The translations under genes were made by a program, and so were the position numbers. Shown piece by piece: positions 47,101-58,196 of a stretch of DNA of 64,000 nt (position 1 is the first letter of the stretch; each line of letters starts with the position of its first letter). Below the pieces are notes generated by a model. That model had not been told where the DNA came from and made no database searches. It saw only the letters and a list, made by a program, of their open reading frames with translations. The DNA is from Salvia splendens (Eukaryota; Streptophyta; Magnoliopsida; Lamiales; Lamiaceae): positions 18,224,188-18,288,187 of the forward strand of contig NC_056053.1 in the NCBI RefSeq assembly GCF_004379255.2. The letters run 5' to 3'.

Positions 47101-49551
47101 ACATTGCCTGACAATTCACTGGTCATAAGTTTCTCAACATAAGTTCCAATTTCTTCTCCACTGCCACGACCCAGCATGCCAAGATCAGGAACGCCAGCTA
47201 TTTCTGATGCAAACCTCACACACCTATTTGATAACAAGCCCACATGTGAATAACAGTCAGTTCAAAACAATCAACAATAATTCCAGTTCTACATCTTTAT
47301 GTGTCAGGAACAATGTTATCAAATAGCGGATATGGCGGCGCCATGGCGCTATGGCATGGCGTTCGGTGGTGGAAACGCCATAGCACCATGTCGCTGCCAT
47401 AGCACTGCCATATCCGACATTTGACAACATTGCGTGTGTACTGCATTTAGGAATAGGGCATTATGCAAGAAACATGGTTGTTAGAGTGGTATATTATGCT
47501 TTATTAATTGTTTAAAGTGTTTTAGATGTTATATTTTTAATATTTTTTTAATTTTTGAATTATATATAAATATATAAGTATTATTTTATTTATTTAATTT
47601 TTGACCGCCATATCCGCCATACTAATACGCCATATCCCTGTGGCGGATTTTAGGCAAACCGCCATAAGCCGCCATACGAGATTGATAACATTGGTCAGGA
47701 AAAATGATTATCACAGATAAGATTATCGAAGAGTGAAGAGGCAGGGAGCACAGCAAGATGAAAATACTTTACAAACAAGACAAGATTTTTTTCAGGTAAA
47801 GGACATAATCACCTAGGTAATTTATTCTAATAAAAGCCTTTTTTTTATTATAGTTTATCACTTTTGACCTTACAAACTTGAAATACTTAGTTGTTATTCT
47901 TTACAAGTAGAGCCCCATCAGAATATTTCAGTCATGGAAATGAAACAAAGTCTTAAACTGCAATCTATCAGGAAAACTACATAAAACATATTCCAATTTC
48001 ACAATGACAGTCAGTCAGGACTCAGCAGGCACTTCATATAGAAAAGATAAGAAAATTAGCTAATAATATGAAGCTAGTTATTTTAGGCATCATGATCCCT
48101 CATCCCTGGCAGAAAGGTGTCTTCCTCACGAGATTTATTTAGATATCCAACCAACCAGCTTGGTCTGTTTCTCAGGTTTTCTGCTCATGTTGATGAATAA
48201 TACAAAAAACTCTGCCACGAACTATTGACTCTCGTTTTTTCATTCAGGACAGTGAAATATTTGGCTCCCGCACATTGAGAAAATATATAGAGGAATTTTG
48301 AAAACTCAGTTGACGCTATACAGCAAACGTAAACTGAAATGATAAGTGCAAATCAATTGGCACCTGGTACACTGGATACATCGAGTCATCACTGTCTTAA
48401 CCAGAGGGCCTAGGTTCTTATCAACTACAGATCTCTTAGTTTCAGTAAAACGACCACGATCAGAACCAAAAGCCATGGACTGATCCTGGAGATCACACTC
48501 TCCACCCTGGTCACAGATTGGGCAATCCAGTGGATGATTCATTAATAGAAACTCCATTACTCCTTCCCGCGCCTTCTTTGCGAGTGGTGTATCTGTCTTG
48601 ATTTTCATTCCTATGGGACAGATAGTGAAAAGTTATGTCAAGAAAAACAGATTAACATTGGAAATTATAATTGTGATAGATGAGTAAAATGTCTGCACCC
48701 ATCCTAAGCAGCACACAATTTAGCCACTCAAAATATAGATAATTCCTTAAACAAGCTCTTCTCTATTAATTACTACAAAGAATCACATTGCAAAAAGCTT
48801 AAATAGTGTTATATGACAGTATCCTCCATTCAATCAGACCAATAACATCCTCTGAGAACAAATAATAAGAGTATCATAGAAATCCCCATCATGTTATAAG
48901 TATATTTAACTGAAATAAAAAGGCCTCTACTAAAGAACATATTTTTATCTTTGAGCGAGCAAAAGAAGCACGAATGTTCAGAAATAGCAATATGATATTT
49001 CATTCAGGGAATAGAAGCCAGGTACAAAGCGAAGTTAAAAAAAGTCCAGCATCAACAATACAAATAAGGAATTAAGCATTTCCACGAAACCCCAATTTAA
49101 AAAAAAAAAAAAAAAGCGGAAGCGTCTTGTTGGTACCTGGAAGAGCGGGCATAGCGCAGGAGGCGACCGGCTTGGGCGATTTCTCGACCTCGACGAGGCA
49201 CATACGGCAGTTTCCGGCGATGGAGAGGCGGTCGTGGTAGCAGAACCTCGGAACATCGACGCCTGCGAGCAGGCAGGCCTGGAGCACCGTCATCCCCTTA
49301 GGGACTTTGACAGGGTAGCCATCGACGAAGACCTCGATTGCGTCATCCGGGTTGGGGAAATGGACACGAGCGCCGGCCACAGGGTTCCGCTTGGGGAGAT
49401 CTGGCTCAGGCTGGGCATCCGCCGCAGCTGCTTCAGCGGAGTTGTGGAGCTCCGGGGTGGTGACGATGGAGCGGCGGAGGTGGCGGGAGTTGGAGGCGGC
49501 GAGGCGGGCGGATCGGAAAATGGCCCGAGAAGCGAGGTGAGTCAGCCCCAT
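44153..49551 (-). CDS. NDUFS1: Complex I 75-kDa iron-sulfur subunit, mitochondrial (NDUFS1), one frameshift
   Basis: Carries electrons through iron-sulfur clusters in the matrix arm of respiratory complex I. Five exons: 49551-49137, 48610-48364, 47223-46929, 46466-46092, 45051-44153, with consistent GT-AG phases. The start [20 protein letters not shown] is a mitochondrial presequence. [2Fe-2S] ligands: [17 protein letters not shown] plus a later Cys in exon 1; exon 2 has [17 protein letters not shown] and CIQCTRC for [4Fe-4S] clusters. The molybdopterin-oxidoreductase-like half follows, ending in [18 protein letters not shown]. The last exon lacks one base near 44874, after GRHPFYSS, where [13 protein letters not shown] should follow. 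The sum is 2231 nt; one more base would give 743 residues, normal for the family. This is a sequencing error or a recent null allele. Confidence 0.93.
45175..45394. mobile_element. Stowaway MITE in the last NDUFS1 intron
   Basis: CTCCCTCCATCCCATAAAAATAG and reverse CTCCCTCCGTCCCATAAAAATAG, TA on both sides, 220 bp. Confidence 0.9.
45564..45798. mobile_element. Second Stowaway MITE in the same intron
   Basis: CTCCCTCCGTCCCATGCTACTTGCAC and reverse CTCCCTCCGTCCCATGCTACTCGCAC, TA on both sides, 235 bp. Confidence 0.9.
47311..47693. mobile_element. hAT MITE with perfect 8-bp duplication, NDUFS1 intron 2
   Basis: CAATGTTATCAAATAGCGG and reverse CAATGTTATCAATCTCG form the ends. GTCAGGAA is at 47303-47310 and 47694-47701. 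The subterminal parts are dense in GCCAT and GGCGG words in both orientations, while the centre is AT-rich. 383 bp. Confidence 0.92.
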
Positions 49552-49837
49552 TTTCACTCTCAGATACTCTGCTGCGTGTGCTTGTGTTGCCCACAATTTC
49601 AATTTGGGTTAGGAGATATCCGGATTCTTTGCGGGTCAGACAACTCGGTTTGACCCGTTTATGAACATACCACCCGCTTTGGTTCGAATTTTATTTCAAT
49701 TTACATTTTTCAAATTTTTAATGCTGTTATTTTCAGTTTAATTGAACATTCAGTTTATTAATTTTAAAATGGATGTTTTAGTTCAATTATATAGGAGTAC
49801 TACTAAGATGAATATGTTTTTGAGTTATTTTTTGGAG

Positions 49838-50070
49838 AGTAAATGCCAAAATTGGTCATGAATATATGTCCGTTTTATGATTTTAGTCACATGCATTATC
49901 TTTTGAATTTTTGCATCTCAAACATTTCAATTTGGATTACAATCGGTCCAAAATTAACTTTTCCATCAAATTTAACCGTCAACAGGTTTAAATCGAATTT
50001 TGACTCGGATTTTGACCAATTTAATCATTTTTTTAATAAATTTTATTTAATTTGACAATAATAATAATTA
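49838..50070 (+). repeat. Left terminal inverted repeat of the Pack-MULE
   Basis: Matches the reverse of 58197-58413 along its whole length, for example CAATCGGTCCAAAATTAACTTT against CAATCGGTTCAAAATTAACTCT. Confidence 0.85.
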
Positions 50071-50205
50071 TTTATAAATAAAATAACTTTTATTTCAAAA
50101 ACACGTCTCATTCACGATATTCATTTCTTCTTCTTTCTTTCTTTCAGCCACGACACGACGTATAAACAAAGAACCCTAGTTCTTGAGTGACTCAACTACG
50201 TCAGC

Positions 50206-50891
50206 TGTTGGGATTCAATACGCACAAGACTTTCACACACTCAGGTGAATCACACACACACTCACAGTTGTATGATAACTCACAATGCAGAAGAACACAC
50301 ACTCACACTTAGAGTATCGAAGATGGTAATCTTGGAGAGAAAACTTGAAAACTCTTTATTGATTTTCACTACTAACTACGTACATGGTTTTGAGCTATTT
50401 AAAGCTCTACAATCAAGTAGCAACTGCTACTAACTAACTACAAGAAGAATCAAGAAAGCAAGAAGAATAACTGCTACATCTCGGCTAACTAACTGCTGCA
50501 CCAACGGCTAGTTTCTCTAGGCCGAACTTCCTTCTCGGTTCAAGACCGAACTGTTGCTTCTTCTTTTCCCGGCTCAAGACGAACTCTATTCTTGACTCAA
50601 GACCGAACTTTCTTTTCGGCTCACAACCGAGCACTCTCTTCGGCTCACAACCGAGCTCCCTTCTCGGTTCATAAACCGAACTCCTTTCTCGGTACACAAA
50701 CCGAACTCCTTTGCTTCTCGGCTCAAGACCAACTGTCTTCTCGGCTCGAAGCCAAACTCAAAGCCGAGCTCAAAGCCGAGCTTCCTTCTTCTTCTGCTAG
50801 TTCCAAGCTAGTTCCAGCTCGGTAAGCCGAGCTTACCGAACTCCTTTCTGGCCGAGCTTCTTCCAACTGAAATGAGCACTCCATTATTACA
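50206..50891 (-). repeat. 3' LTR of the copia element
   Basis: TGTTGGGATTCAAT to CACTCCATTATTACA as read on the plus strand, 686 bp. Many copies of GGCTCA/CGAGCTC-type short words (CCGAGC, CGGCTC) between 50510 and 50850. Confidence 0.93.
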
Positions 50892-53800
50892 ATTCTCCAC
50901 CTGAGGGCTCATCTCAGTTCTTGCACAAACATTGATCAACTTCTTGCAATGATCAAACTTGTCTCTACTTAGAGATTTAGTTAGCATATCTGCCGGATTG
51001 TGCAAGGTGTTAATCTTAACCACCTTCACCCTTCCCCTTTCAATCTCATCTCTAATAAAGTGCAACTTTATGTCTATATGCTTGCTCCTTTCATGGAAAC
51101 CCGGATGTTTAGCCAAGCATATAGCTGAGCTGCTGTCACAATGAATCACCATTGTTTCTTGGTCAAAACCAAAATCAGAAATTACTCCCTGGATCCAAAA
51201 GCTTTCCTGTACAGCTGCAGTGAGAGCTATATACTCTGATTCTGTAGTTGAGAGAGCAACTACACTCTGCAGACCTGATTTCCAACTGATCACAGTTCCA
51301 AACATGGTGAACACATAACCTGTTTGAGACTTTCTGGTGTCCAGATTTGCAGCATAGTCTGCATCACAATACCCCTGCACAACCTCCTCAGATCCACCTT
51401 CCCAGCCATTGAACACAATCCCCCAGTCCTTAGTTGACTTCATGTACCTCAATATCCATTTAAGAGCATTCCAATGCTCCTTCCCCGGGTCTGCCATGTA
51501 TCTGCTAGTCACTGAGATAGCATGAGCCAGATCTGGTCTTGTACAAATCATAGTGTACATGATACTCCCAACAACACTAGCATAAGGGATAGCCTCCATC
51601 TCATCAGCCTCTTGCTTAGTTTTAGGAGCTTGTTCCTTTGATAATCTGAAACTCTGGGACAAGGGTGTTGAGGCAGGTTTAGCATTCTCCATTCTGAATC
51701 TCTGCATAACTTTGTCAATATAATCAGTTTGCAGCATCCACAGCTTCTTGCAGCCTCTATCTCTCTGAATATGTATGCCTAGGATCTTCCTTGACTCTCC
51801 TAGATCCTTCATTTCAAAGCTCGACTTCAGATCTTGTTTAACTTTCTGAATTTCTGTCATAGAAGGGCCTGCAAGTAGCATATCATCCACATAGAGTAAT
51901 AGGTAGGCAATGGGAGTCCTGCCTGCCTTCTTGATGTAAATACAATCATCATATTCTGACTTGGAGAAGCCAATCTTCTTCATCTGTGCATCAAACTTCT
52001 TATTCCACTGTCTAGGACTTTGCTTAAGTCCATAAAGACTTTTCTGTAGCAGGCACACCTTGCCTTCTTCTCCAGTCTTCACATAGCCCTCTGGCTGTTC
52101 CATAAAGATAGTCTCCTCTAGATCCCCATTGAGGAAGGCTGTCTTCACATCAAGCTGTTGTAGCTCCCAGTCTAGCTGGTTCACAACTGCCAACAAGATC
52201 CTAATAGAAGTGTGCTTAACAACTGGAGCAAATACTTCATTGAAATCAATTCCTTCTTGCTGTGTGAAGCCCCTAGCCACCAGCCTTGCCTTGAATCTGA
52301 TTCTATCTTTATCAGTGGTCTCAATCTTTTTCTTAAACAACCACTTACAACTGATCAGCCTCCTTTCTTTTCCATCTGTAGTCAGTCTGGATTTATCCAC
52401 CAAAATCCATGTTTTGTTCTTGAGTAAAGATTCCATTTCCTCATTCATGGCTTCAATCCACCTTTCTCTGTCTTTACTCTTCATGGCTTCTTTATATGTG
52501 AGAGGATCTGCAATATCAATGCCCTCAGCAGCACAAAGTGCATAGTAGACCACATCAGAGAACCTTTCAGGTGGTCTTGTATTTCTTCTGCCTCTATCTC
52601 TTGCTATCTGGTACTCTCTGGCAGAGTCTGCTGTAGGCTCATCAATTTTTCTACCTCGAGCTAGAGCACCATCATCCTCTGGTTCAGACTCACTTTCTGA
52701 GTCAGAGGCTCCACCTGCTCCTTGGCAAAGTCCCACTGGCTCCACCTTGAGGAAATCACTCTCAATTTCATTGGAGTCCAGCTTCCTTTTTAAGTATGGC
52801 ATCTGATCCTCCAAGAACACAACATCCCTACTCACCACCACCTTCTGCCTACCAGGCTCAATGCACCAGAGCCTATACCCCTTAACACCCCTCTGATACC
52901 CCAGCAATATGCATTTTAGAGCCCTAGCCTCAAGCTTACTTTGCCTAGCATGAGCATAGGCTGCACACCCAAACACCTTGTATTTTGAGTAGTCACTATG
53001 GGCTCCATACCACATGTAATCAGGAGTCTCAGACTTAAGGGCAGTAGATGGACACTTATTTATGAGATAGGCTGCTGTATACACAGCCTCTCCCCAAAAT
53101 CTGTTGCTCAGACCAGAACTGAGTAACAAGCACCTTACTCTCTCTAGGATAGTCCTATTCATCCTCTCCACAACACCATTTTGCTGGGGGTTACCAGGAA
53201 CAGTGCGGTGCCTCTTCATACCCTTCTCTTTGCAAAACAGATCAAACTCAGTAGACAAGAATTCCAAGCCATTGTCAGTTCTTAGGCATTTAACACTCCT
53301 TCCCTTCTCTAGCTCCACCTCTTTACACCATATCTTGAATTTTGTGAATGTCTCTGATTTTTCTTTCAGTATATACACCCACAGTTTCCTAGTGTAGTCA
53401 TCAATAATAGCAAGGTAGTATTTCCCACCACCAATTGAGCTTACAGGTGAAGGGCCCCAAAGATCACTATGTATGTAGTCTAATGGGGCTGTAGAAGAGT
53501 GAATACCTGTAGGATAGGGTGCCTTCTTTGCTTTTCCAAGTATACACTGCTCACAGGGGTCCATCTTGTTGAAATCTCCAGAGATCAGGCCCTTCTTGAT
53601 GAGTTCTTTCAAGCTTCCTTCTGCTGGATGGCCCAATCTCTTGTGCCATAGCATTATGGAATCATCTGACACTGCATTGCTTTCTCCATCAACAGCCTTA
53701 GCCTTCAGATAATAGAGAATGTGCTCTCTGTCAGCCTCCATCATCACTGCATTCCCAGATTTCACAAGCATCTTTCCCTGACTCATCAATATGGTGAACC

Positions 53801-54905
53801 CTTTCTCCTCCAGCATTCCCAATGAGATGAGATTTCTTTTCACTTCCGGAATATACCTCACCCCAGTTAGGATCTTTATAGAGCCATCTTGCAAACTTAG
53901 CTTCACTTTCCCTATCCCTTTGATCTGACACACATGGTTATTTCCAAGAACTACAGTCCCTGATGCTTCCTGAAGATCATGAAACCAAGATTTGTTGGGG
54001 CACATATGGAAGCTGCACCCTGAGTCCATTATCCACCTGTGACTGATCCCATTATCACTTACATTCATGAGTTGAGCAGGGGGATCAGTACTCTCTACAC
54101 AATCAGAAGTGTTGTGGCCCTCAGAGGCTAGTTTTCTCTTCCAGGCATGGCAGTCCTTCTTCAAGTGCCCTGGTTTCTTGCACCAAAAACATGCTCTGGT
54201 TTCCTTCTGAGCATCAGAACTTGAGGGTTTAGAGCCCTCAAACTTTTTCTTGAAGTTCTGCTTTTTGAACTTCTTCACATTCAAGGCCTCTGCAGTTTGA
54301 ACATTGGAGCTTGCAGAGCTTCTGCTGGTAGTCTTCTGGAGTTCCTTAGCCATCAAGGCCGAGTAGACTTCTGCATAGGTGATAGCCTTATCTCTGCCAT
54401 AGATAATTGCATCACTCAACTGGTCATACGAGCTAGGCAAGGCATTCAATGTAAGAATGGCCTTGTCTTCATCTGAAACTTTAACATCCACAGAGCCCAG
54501 ATCATCAATGATCTTATTGAACTCCTCCAACTGCTCTATGATAGATTTTTCACCAGAAAAACTATAGGCATAGAGCCTCTTCTTGAGATACAGCCGGTTA
54601 GCCAAAGATTTTGCCAGGTAAACTTCATCTAACCTGTTCAAGATCTCCACCGCAGTCTTGGCTTCTTGAACTTCCCTCAAGACCTTATCTCCAAGGCACA
54701 GAATCACTGCAGAATGTGCCTTGAGCTGCATCTCCTCCATCTTTGCCTGAGCTTTATCATCAAGCATTGGAGCCTTTCCTTTCTCTTCTATATTTGCAAG
54801 AACTGCGGCCAAGCCTTGTTGAATCAAGACCGCCTTCATCTTCATCTTCCACAGGCTATAATCATTCTTGCCTGTGAACTTTTCTGCATCAAGCCTTGCT
54901 GCCAT
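50808..54905 (-). CDS. Copia gag-pol polyprotein, intact (Tork/Tnt1-like)
   Basis: 1365 residues from the ATG at 54905, right after the primer site. In order: a UBN2-type gag; a zinc knuckle CFWCKKPGHLKKDC near residue 238; protease WIMDSGCSFHM near 292; pre-integrase LWHKRLGHPAEG near 418; integrase core with HSDLWGP, LRTDNGLEF and NPQQNGVVERMNRT; reverse transcriptase with QLDVKTAFLNGDLEE and YVDDMLLAG; RNase H with CDADYAA and HCDSSSAICLAKHPG. The integrase-before-RT order marks it as copia; the sequence feel is Tork/Tnt1-like. It makes DNA from its own RNA and inserts it. The frame passes through the polypurine tract and stops 84 nt inside the 3' LTR. No stops or shifts. Confidence 0.95.
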   Translation of the reverse strand: MAARLDAEKFTGKNDYSLWKMKMKAVLIQQGLAAVLANIEEKGKAPMLDDKAQAKMEEMQLKAHSAVILCLGDKVLREVQEAKTAVEILNRLDEVYLAKSLANRLYLKKRLYAYSFSGEKSIIEQLEEFNKIIDDLGSVDVKVSDEDKAILTLNALPSSYDQLSDAIIYGRDKAITYAEVYSALMAKELQKTTSRSSASSNVQTAEALNVKKFKKQNFKKKFEGSKPSSSDAQKETRACFWCKKPGHLKKDCHAWKRKLASEGHNTSDCVESTDPPAQLMNVSDNGISHRWIMDSGCSFHMCPNKSWFHDLQEASGTVVLGNNHVCQIKGIGKVKLSLQDGSIKILTGVRYIPEVKRNLISLGMLEEKGFTILMSQGKMLVKSGNAVMMEADREHILYYLKAKAVDGESNAVSDDSIMLWHKRLGHPAEGSLKELIKKGLISGDFNKMDPCEQCILGKAKKAPYPTGIHSSTAPLDYIHSDLWGPSPVSSIGGGKYYLAIIDDYTRKLWVYILKEKSETFTKFKIWCKEVELEKGRSVKCLRTDNGLEFLSTEFDLFCKEKGMKRHRTVPGNPQQNGVVERMNRTILERVRCLLLSSGLSNRFWGEAVYTAAYLINKCPSTALKSETPDYMWYGAHSDYSKYKVFGCAAYAHARQSKLEARALKCILLGYQRGVKGYRLWCIEPGRQKVVVSRDVVFLEDQMPYLKRKLDSNEIESDFLKVEPVGLCQGAGGASDSESESEPEDDGALARGRKIDEPTADSAREYQIARDRGRRNTRPPERFSDVVYYALCAAEGIDIADPLTYKEAMKSKDRERWIEAMNEEMESLLKNKTWILVDKSRLTTDGKERRLISCKWLFKKKIETTDKDRIRFKARLVARGFTQQEGIDFNEVFAPVVKHTSIRILLAVVNQLDWELQQLDVKTAFLNGDLEETIFMEQPEGYVKTGEEGKVCLLQKSLYGLKQSPRQWNKKFDAQMKKIGFSKSEYDDCIYIKKAGRTPIAYLLLYVDDMLLAGPSMTEIQKVKQDLKSSFEMKDLGESRKILGIHIQRDRGCKKLWMLQTDYIDKVMQRFRMENAKPASTPLSQSFRLSKEQAPKTKQEADEMEAIPYASVVGSIMYTMICTRPDLAHAISVTSRYMADPGKEHWNALKWILRYMKSTKDWGIVFNGWEGGSEEVVQGYCDADYAANLDTRKSQTGYVFTMFGTVISWKSGLQSVVALSTTESEYIALTAAVQESFWIQGVISDFGFDQETMVIHCDSSSAICLAKHPGFHERSKHIDIKLHFIRDEIERGRVKVVKINTLHNPADMLTKSLSRDKFDHCKKLINVCARTEMSPQVENCNNGVLISVGRSSARKEFGKLGLPSWN

Positions 54906-54926
54906 CTTCCCACAGACGGCGCCACT

Positions 54927-55612
54927 TGTTGGGATTCAATACGCACAAGACTTTCACACACTCAGGTGAATCACACACACACTCACAGTTGTATGATAAC
55001 TCACAATGCAGAAGAACACACACTCACACTTAGAGTATCGAAGATGGTAATCTTGGAGAGAAAACTTGAAAACTCTTTATTGATTTTCACTACTAACTAC
55101 GTACATGGTTTTGAGCTATTTAAAGCTCTACAATCAAGTAGCAACTGCTACTAACTAACTACAAGAAGAATCAAGAAAGCAAGAAGAATAACTGCTACAT
55201 CTCGGCTAACTAACTGCTGCACCAACGGCTAGTTTCTCTAGGCCGAACTTCCTTCTCGGTTCAAGACCGAACTGTTGCTTCTTCTTTTCCCGGCTCAAGA
55301 CGAACTCTATTCTTGACTCAAGACCGAACTTTCTTTTCGGCTCACAACCGAGCACTCTCTTCGGCTCACAACCGAGCTCCCTTCTCGGTTCATAAACCGA
55401 ACTCCTTTCTCGGTACACAAACCGAACTCCTTTGCTTCTCGGCTCAAGACCAACTGTCTTCTCGGCTCGAAGCCAAACTCAAAGCCGAGCTCAAAGCCGA
55501 GCTTCCTTCTTCTTCTGCTAGTTCCAAGCTAGTTCCAGCTCGGTAAGCCGAGCTTACCGAACTCCTTTCTGGCCGAGCTTCTTCCAACTGAAATGAGCAC
55601 TCCATTATTACA
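54927..55612 (-). repeat. 5' LTR of the copia element
   Basis: 686 bp, same ends as the other LTR; no differences noticed in the parts compared. Confidence 0.93.
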
Positions 55613-56280
55613 TCAGCTATGGAGGATCTGCTCCTCCGAATGATTCTCCGCCTCACCAGGTTGAAGTCTTTAATCCAACTAATGCCACCAAATCACCAGA
55701 GAAATTGGTGAGAAATCTGAAGTCAATCAAACTTCCAATTGTGAAAGTGAATTCGCAAAGCAAAATCAGACTCAAATTCCAGATAAAGTTGTTCTCGAAG
55801 CAAAATCAGAGTCAAATTCCAGATAAAGTTGAAGTCTTGGCGCAAAATCAGACTCAAATTCAAGATAAGGTTAAAGCCTCGAAGCAAAATCAGACTCAAA
55901 TTCAAGAGGAAGTTGAAAGCTCGAAGCAAAATCAAACCCAAATTCAAGATGAAGCTGGAGTCTAGATGCCAAATCAGACCAGTATTCCAGCCACGAAATC
56001 TCCCGAACTAGCTAACACCACGGCTAATTCATCGCCGAATCTTCCTCCGGAGCCAAGAACATCTCTGCAAATGGTGAAAAGGGTTTGCCCAAGAATCTAA
56101 CTTCTTCTCTAACGAAGAATCACAAAGTCTCAGGAGAAGGGGGCGGATGATTTGATTAACTCTTTGATGAATTGCAATTTGTTTGATGGAAATTGGGTGA
56201 AAGATGACTCGTATCCACTGTACAAGCCTGGTTCTTGTACTCTGATCTGATTGATGAGCAATTCAACTGTTTCCGCAATG

Positions 56281-56370
56281 GAAGGCCTGATAATTAGAGC
56301 ATCCACAATGGCGCCTAGCGCCGAGGAAGGCCTGATAATTAGAGCATCCACAATGGCGCCTAGCGCACCG
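56281..56370 (+). repeat. 45-bp tandem duplication covering flank and left Harbinger end
   Basis: 56281-56325 and 56326-56370 start with the same 40 bases: 16 bp of TBL flank (GAAGGCCTGATAATTA) and the first part of the terminal repeat (GAGCATCCACAATGGCGCC). Confidence 0.9.
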
Positions 56371-58161
56371 CCTAGCCAAGACCGGCGCTAGGCGGTCGCT
56401 AGGCGAACCATTGCAGGAGCTGAAAACCACCGAGCGGTTTTTCGGAAATGAATTTCGCCTAGCGCTAGGCGGTCAAAATCCGCTGGGCTATGCGCTGGGC
56501 GATCCGCTCGGCGCCATTGCAGCGCCCGGATCGCCCAGCGCATAGCCCAGCGGTTTTTTTTTGTTTAATTTTCGAAACACTATATATACGCGATTTGCAC
56601 TTCATTTTCATTCGCACCACTTGTATTAACGAGTACTCTCTCTATCTTAATTTCTGTACAAGATCAACACCGAGAAATGAGTAACGCGGGTGGTAGTAGT
56701 GGAGGTAGTGGGGGGAACGCTGAGGAGTACGAACGTCGAATGGCCGAAGCGTTTGAGGCATATACCAACCGCGGGATGGACCAATGGATGCAAAGAGCCT
56801 TGCAGCCGGCGGTACCTCGACCTCGGCCAGTTGTCCATCGCCGACAAGCGATTGATCGTGATCACGTAGCTGCACATCAGCGCCTATACGAAGACTATTT
56901 CGCAGAGGAGCCGCGGTTCAACGCCAACCTTTTCAGGCGACGTTTTAGGATGAGCAGAGCCCTATTTATGCGTATTGTTAACGCCTTGGAGCAGCGATAT
57001 ATGTATTTCCGCTTCAGGCACGATGCGGCTGGCAAACCCGGCCACACACCTATTCAAAAGTGCACTGCGGCAATCCGGCAGTTGTCCTACGGAGGCGCGG
57101 CAGACATGTGGGACGAGTACCTCCACCTCGGTGAGACGACTTCCCTGGAATGTATGAAGTATTTCTGTGAGGGCGTGATTGAAATATTTAGTGATCAGTA
57201 CCTTCGAAGCCCTATCCCACAAGACTGTCAGGATCTGATGCAGATGCACGGGGAGAAGCATGGGTTCCCGGGAATGTTAGGCAGCATAGATTGTATGCAT
57301 TGGGAGTGGAAGAACTGTCCCACTTCCTGGAAGGGGTTCTACACGACCGGCTATAAGGGAAAGAATCCCACGATGATCCTCGAGGCCGTAGCTGATTACC
57401 GGCTGTGGATTTGGCATGCGTATTTTGGGATAGCCGGGTCGAACAACGACCTCAACGTCCTTAACTCGTCGCCCCTTTTCAACGAGCAGTGCCAGGGCGT
57501 CGGGCCGGCCATCAGTTTTGTCGCCAACGGCAACCGGCATGATATGGGCTACTACTTGGCCGATGGGATATACCCTAGGTGGCCCGTGTTTGTGAAGACG
57601 ATCCGATGCGCATCAGATGAGAGAAAGCCTACTTTGCGGCACGGCAGGAGTCGGCGTGCAAGGACGTGGAGCGCGCATTTGGTGTGCTCCAGTCTCGATG
57701 GGCGGCGGTTAGGGGTCCAACGCGTTTGTGGCATGTCGACTGCATTGCTGATATAATGTACGCTTGTATTATCATGCACAACATGATTGTCGAAGATGAA
57801 GGTGTACAACTGACGGATTGGGCCAACGACGATAATAAAGCCGGTCCAAGCCACGGCGTGGCCGTCCCCAACGCACGGAGTGGGGTACCTCACGATGAAG
57901 CCGACCTACTCCAAGCACATGCCGACATGCGCCAAACGGAAGCTCATATTCGACTCCAAAGTTATGGGCGCGGAGGACTACTCGGAGTTAGTTTTTTTTT
58001 ATTTATGTGATTGTTCATTATTTGTTTTATATAATTTTGAGTGATGTGGCTGGGCTATTTGCTTGTTTTGATGATGTGACAGGAGGATTTTTAGTGCTGA
58101 TGATGTGGCATGAGGAGTTTGTGGCTGAGCTATGGCTGGGCGAAAACCATTGTGGATGCTC
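56342..58161 (+). mobile_element. PIF/Harbinger element with transposase only (in the TBL fragment)
   Basis: Ends GAGCATCCACAATGG and CCATTGTGGATGCTC, TTA at 56339-56341 and 58162-58164. 1820 bp, one gene on the plus strand, no Myb-like gene. Its promoter/leader (56570-56676) and its 3' end (58000-58161) are nearly the same as those of the Myb-only element at 58765-60774. The subterminal 5' part is rich in GCGCTAGGCG-like words. Confidence 0.93.
56677..58010 (+). pseudogene. Harbinger transposase with one frameshift
   Basis: Start ATG at 56677 (MSNAGGSSGGSGGNAEEYE). The first frame has PRFNANLFRRRFRMSRALFM, D in MLGSIDCMHWEW and D in AGSNNDLNVL, and runs in frame to YPRWPVFVKT. Near 57629 one base appears to be missing; the second frame goes on with KDVERAFGVLQSRW (catalytic E), DIMYACIIMHNMI and ends at 58010. 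The full protein would be about 440 residues. The break lies before the last catalytic residue, so this copy should be inactive. Confidence 0.88.
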
Positions 58162-58196
58162 TTACTACCACAAGCTCAAATGGAAGCCCAAGCCCT

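Larger units (their letters stand above)
50206..55612 (-). mobile_element. Intact Ty1/copia retrotransposon, very young
   Basis: Two LTRs of 686 bp each, TCAGC duplicated at 50201-50205 and 55613-55617, one intact polyprotein on the minus strand. The primer site GTGGCGCCGTCTGTGGGAAG follows the 5' LTR (reverse of about 54905-54926). The segments of both LTRs I compared are identical, including all frames they contain, so the insertion is recent and the element may still move. Confidence 0.95.
55615..58196 (+). pseudogene. Captured TRICHOME BIREFRINGENCE-LIKE (TBL) fragment, split by Harbinger
   Basis: TBL proteins are Golgi polysaccharide O-acetyltransferases. The left part begins SYGGSAPPNDSPPHQ and holds four 15-residue repeats (KQNQTQIQDKVE type, 55790-55965), like the low-complexity stem of some TBLs. 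After several stops comes DLINSLMNCNLFDGNWVKDD and YPLYKPGSC, the TBL domain start (56150-56240), then a frameshift and IDEQFNCFRNGRPDN. Across the Harbinger element at 56342-58161 the reading goes on with YYHKLKWKPKP (58164-58196), restoring a TBL motif exactly. The catalytic GDS and DxxH blocks are absent, so the fragment cannot make an enzyme. Confidence 0.75.

Noticed and set aside
55705..55965. Independent 86-codon gene with KQNQTQIQ repeats
   Set aside because: It is the stem part of the captured TBL fragment; the frame is open upstream to the copia insertion site.
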